Assembly: GCA_023413185.1 (NCBI GenBank)
Contig: JAEZQD010000013.1
Location: forward strand, 57,709 to 121,708
Direction: 5' to 3'
Length of the DNA stretch: 64,000 nt
Origin: Bacillota bacterium
Lineage (GTDB): Bacteria; Bacillota; Clostridia; Oscillospirales; Ruminococcaceae
Shown here: one piece after another, positions 62,769 to 64,000 of the stretch
How positions within the stretch are numbered: the first letter of the stretch is position 1
Layout: each line of letters opens with the position of its first letter
Notes under the pieces: model-generated
Database searches by the model: none
The model's input: the letters and a program-made list of their open reading frames with translations, nothing else
What the model was told of the DNA's origin: nothing
Position numbers and translations under genes: made by a program

Positions 62769-63206
62769 TTATTCGGCAGCAGCTACAATTGCTGTAGCGG
62801 TGTCGCCCTTCTTAGCGTTCTCAAGCGCTGCGGTTACAAGAGCCTTGAACGAATCGGTGGAACCGGTTGCGCCGGTGATGTTATCCATCTTGTCTACCGA
62901 GCCCTTTTCGTTGTACTCTGCAATAATCTCAGGGAAGAACTTCTCGGGATATGTTCCGGATACCGGCTCCATAGCGCCGCGGTAATCGGGGTCGAGCGAC
63001 TTCTTGTCGCCTGTTTCGTTAAGCGCGTCAAACTCCTGAATGGTTACCTTTCCGCCAGAAACGGAAACGATAACGTAATCCTTCCAACCATGAGAAAACT
63101 CAGCATTCTCCGCTTTGTAAGTCCCGTCTTTTAACCCACCAGAACAGCCGACGAGAATCATAGCAACAGTAAGAACGACAACAGCAATTGCAATTAGTTT
63201 TTTCAT
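62769..63206 (-). CDS. FMN-binding domain lipoprotein
   Basis: This is a 145-residue lipoprotein: signal peptide IAIAVVVLTVAMILVGC with lipobox LVGC, so it is anchored outside the membrane. The FMN-bind domain carries MDNITGATGSTDSF near residue 107-120, matching the Dxx(S/T)GAT-type motif whose Thr is flavinylated by ApbE. The apbE gene lies divergently 256 bases away, a classic pair for extracellular electron transfer or flavin-based redox. GGAGG precedes the start. Confidence 0.9.
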   Translation of the reverse strand: MKKLIAIAVVVLTVAMILVGCSGGLKDGTYKAENAEFSHGWKDYVIVSVSGGKVTIQEFDALNETGDKKSLDPDYRGAMEPVSGTYPEKFFPEIIAEYNEKGSVDKMDNITGATGSTDSFKALVTAALENAKKGDTATAIVAAAE

Positions 63207-63462
63207 ACTTTCCCTCCGTGTTTAATATGTTAGATTGCTTGTTAACAATATATCATTATCTCGATACTTTGTCAATGGTAATAGTAACTATTTCCGCAAT
63301 TACCTTCTAAGCCCAAACTGTATATTTGTTTACCTTGACGAACCGCGCAGCAGCGTATAAAATTGACTAGTACCTTAAGAAGAACTAAAAAAGGTGACAT
63401 TGTAATCTCCCCACATGTATTATAGCCAAAATGCACTTGATTAACAATAGGGTGGAACACCA

Positions 63463-64000
63463 ATGAAAAAAAATGGATTGATCCTTACGCTTATAGGCGG
63501 AGTACTGTTGATACTGATCGTCGCCTTCTCGTTGATTGGAGATTTGTTTTCGGTAAAGCTTATTACGGGCAATGGTTTTGCAATGAGCACAACGATTGAC
63601 CAGCAGGTTTATACTAGCGGAGCAAACAAAGGCAATCAGATTATCAGCCAAGCGATGAGCGAGCTGAAATTTTTCGAAGACCGATTATCTCTTTATCGCG
63701 CCGAGTCGGAGATTGACAAGATTAACGAGAACGCGGGTGTGGATTATGTGGTCGTTTCTAAGGAAACCTTTGATTTAATTGAGAAGGCGGTGTCCTACTG
63801 TGCTTTGTCAAGCGGCGTGTTTGACATTACAATTGCGCCGGTTACACAGGCTTGGGGTGTAAACAGCGACGCACCGCGCGTCCCGTCCCAGCAGGAGCGG
63901 GATGCACTGAGGGCACTTGTAAACTATAACGATATTTTGCTGGACGAACAGACCCATTCTGTTATGCTGCGCAACAAGGGGCAGTCCATCGACCTCGGGG
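63463..64000 (+). CDS. apbE: ApbE-family FAD:protein FMN transferase, 3' end outside window
   Basis: 179 codons are visible. An N-terminal signal anchor (GLILTLIGGVLLILIVAFSL) is followed by an ApbE domain: FFEDRLSLYRAESEIDKINE, SSGVFDITIAPVTQAWGV and IDLG at the window edge. ApbE attaches FMN to Thr of FMN-bind proteins such as the neighbour at 62,769. The lipoprotein and transferase are divergent, so a shared regulator region lies in 63,207-63,462. Confidence 0.9.
   Translation, partial: MKKNGLILTLIGGVLLILIVAFSLIGDLFSVKLITGNGFAMSTTIDQQVYTSGANKGNQIISQAMSELKFFEDRLSLYRAESEIDKINENAGVDYVVVSKETFDLIEKAVSYCALSSGVFDITIAPVTQAWGVNSDAPRVPSQQERDALRALVNYNDILLDEQTHSVMLRNKGQSIDLG

Noticed and set aside
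1..64000. tRNA or rRNA genes
   Set aside because: I saw no cloverleaf or rRNA-like stretch by eye. A tRNA search program run on the window would settle it.

Overview
The window looks like a Firmicute, most likely a Clostridia/Oscillospirales-type gut or anaerobic bacterium. This is inferred from strong AGGAGG ribosome sites, frequent GTG/TTG starts, clostridial-type serine recombinases, and an ApbE/FMN-binding lipoprotein pair; no rRNA or other taxonomic marker is present. Three blocks can be told apart: a decayed left element (1 to about 1,600), a prophage-like element of about 57.7 kb (about 1,600 to 59,265), and chromosomal genes (59,239 to 64,000).

The prophage-like element lies against the 3' end of rlmD (23S rRNA uracil methyltransferase, minus strand). 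A 17-bp identical core plus about 250 bp of diverged flanking homology occurs at both ends (1,340-1,620 and 58,990-59,275). The left copy carries a second rlmD C-terminal tail. It is preceded by a broken serine-recombinase C-terminus (about 440-683), which mirrors the order at the right end (recombinase, cargo, repeat, rlmD tail). The simplest reading is tandem accretion: an older related element, now decayed, lies left of a newer one at the same site.

Inside the left end is a 15-kb minus-strand operon with its own consensus promoter: a small XRE regulator, HsdM, HsdS, HsdR (a complete type I restriction-modification set), a RecD-like helicase with a C-terminal PD-(D/E)XK-like domain, and a 1,613-residue fusion of a sacsin/Hsp90-type GHKL ATPase to a superfamily-1 helicase. 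I cannot match the last two genes plus hsdMSR to a named defence system; this is the best candidate for an undescribed system here.

Rightward from 17.4 kb runs a siphovirus-type prophage with an HK97-type head. It holds a repressor and ImmA protease with duplicated operators; an early/replication module (sigma-like protein, DUF2800, DUF2815, family-A DNA polymerase, antirepressor, VapE primase/helicase, VRR-NUC, and a SNF2 helicase broken inside its Walker A motif); a DUF1492 late regulator; HNH; small terminase; two DNA methyltransferases; and large terminase. Then come portal, ClpP-like protease, capsid, connectors, tail tube and a tail chaperone with an A AAA AAC slippery site. A self-contained moron gene with its own promoter and terminator follows, then tape measure, distal tail, baseplate and kelch-like tail proteins, XkdX, holin and amidase. 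A cluster of three serine recombinases (one lacking the catalytic domain) and a TetR/hydrolase cargo pair close the element.

The chromosomal flank carries rlmD, a polysaccharide-deacetylase homologue that has lost catalytic residues, a NYN-domain protein, and an FMN-binding lipoprotein divergent from apbE.
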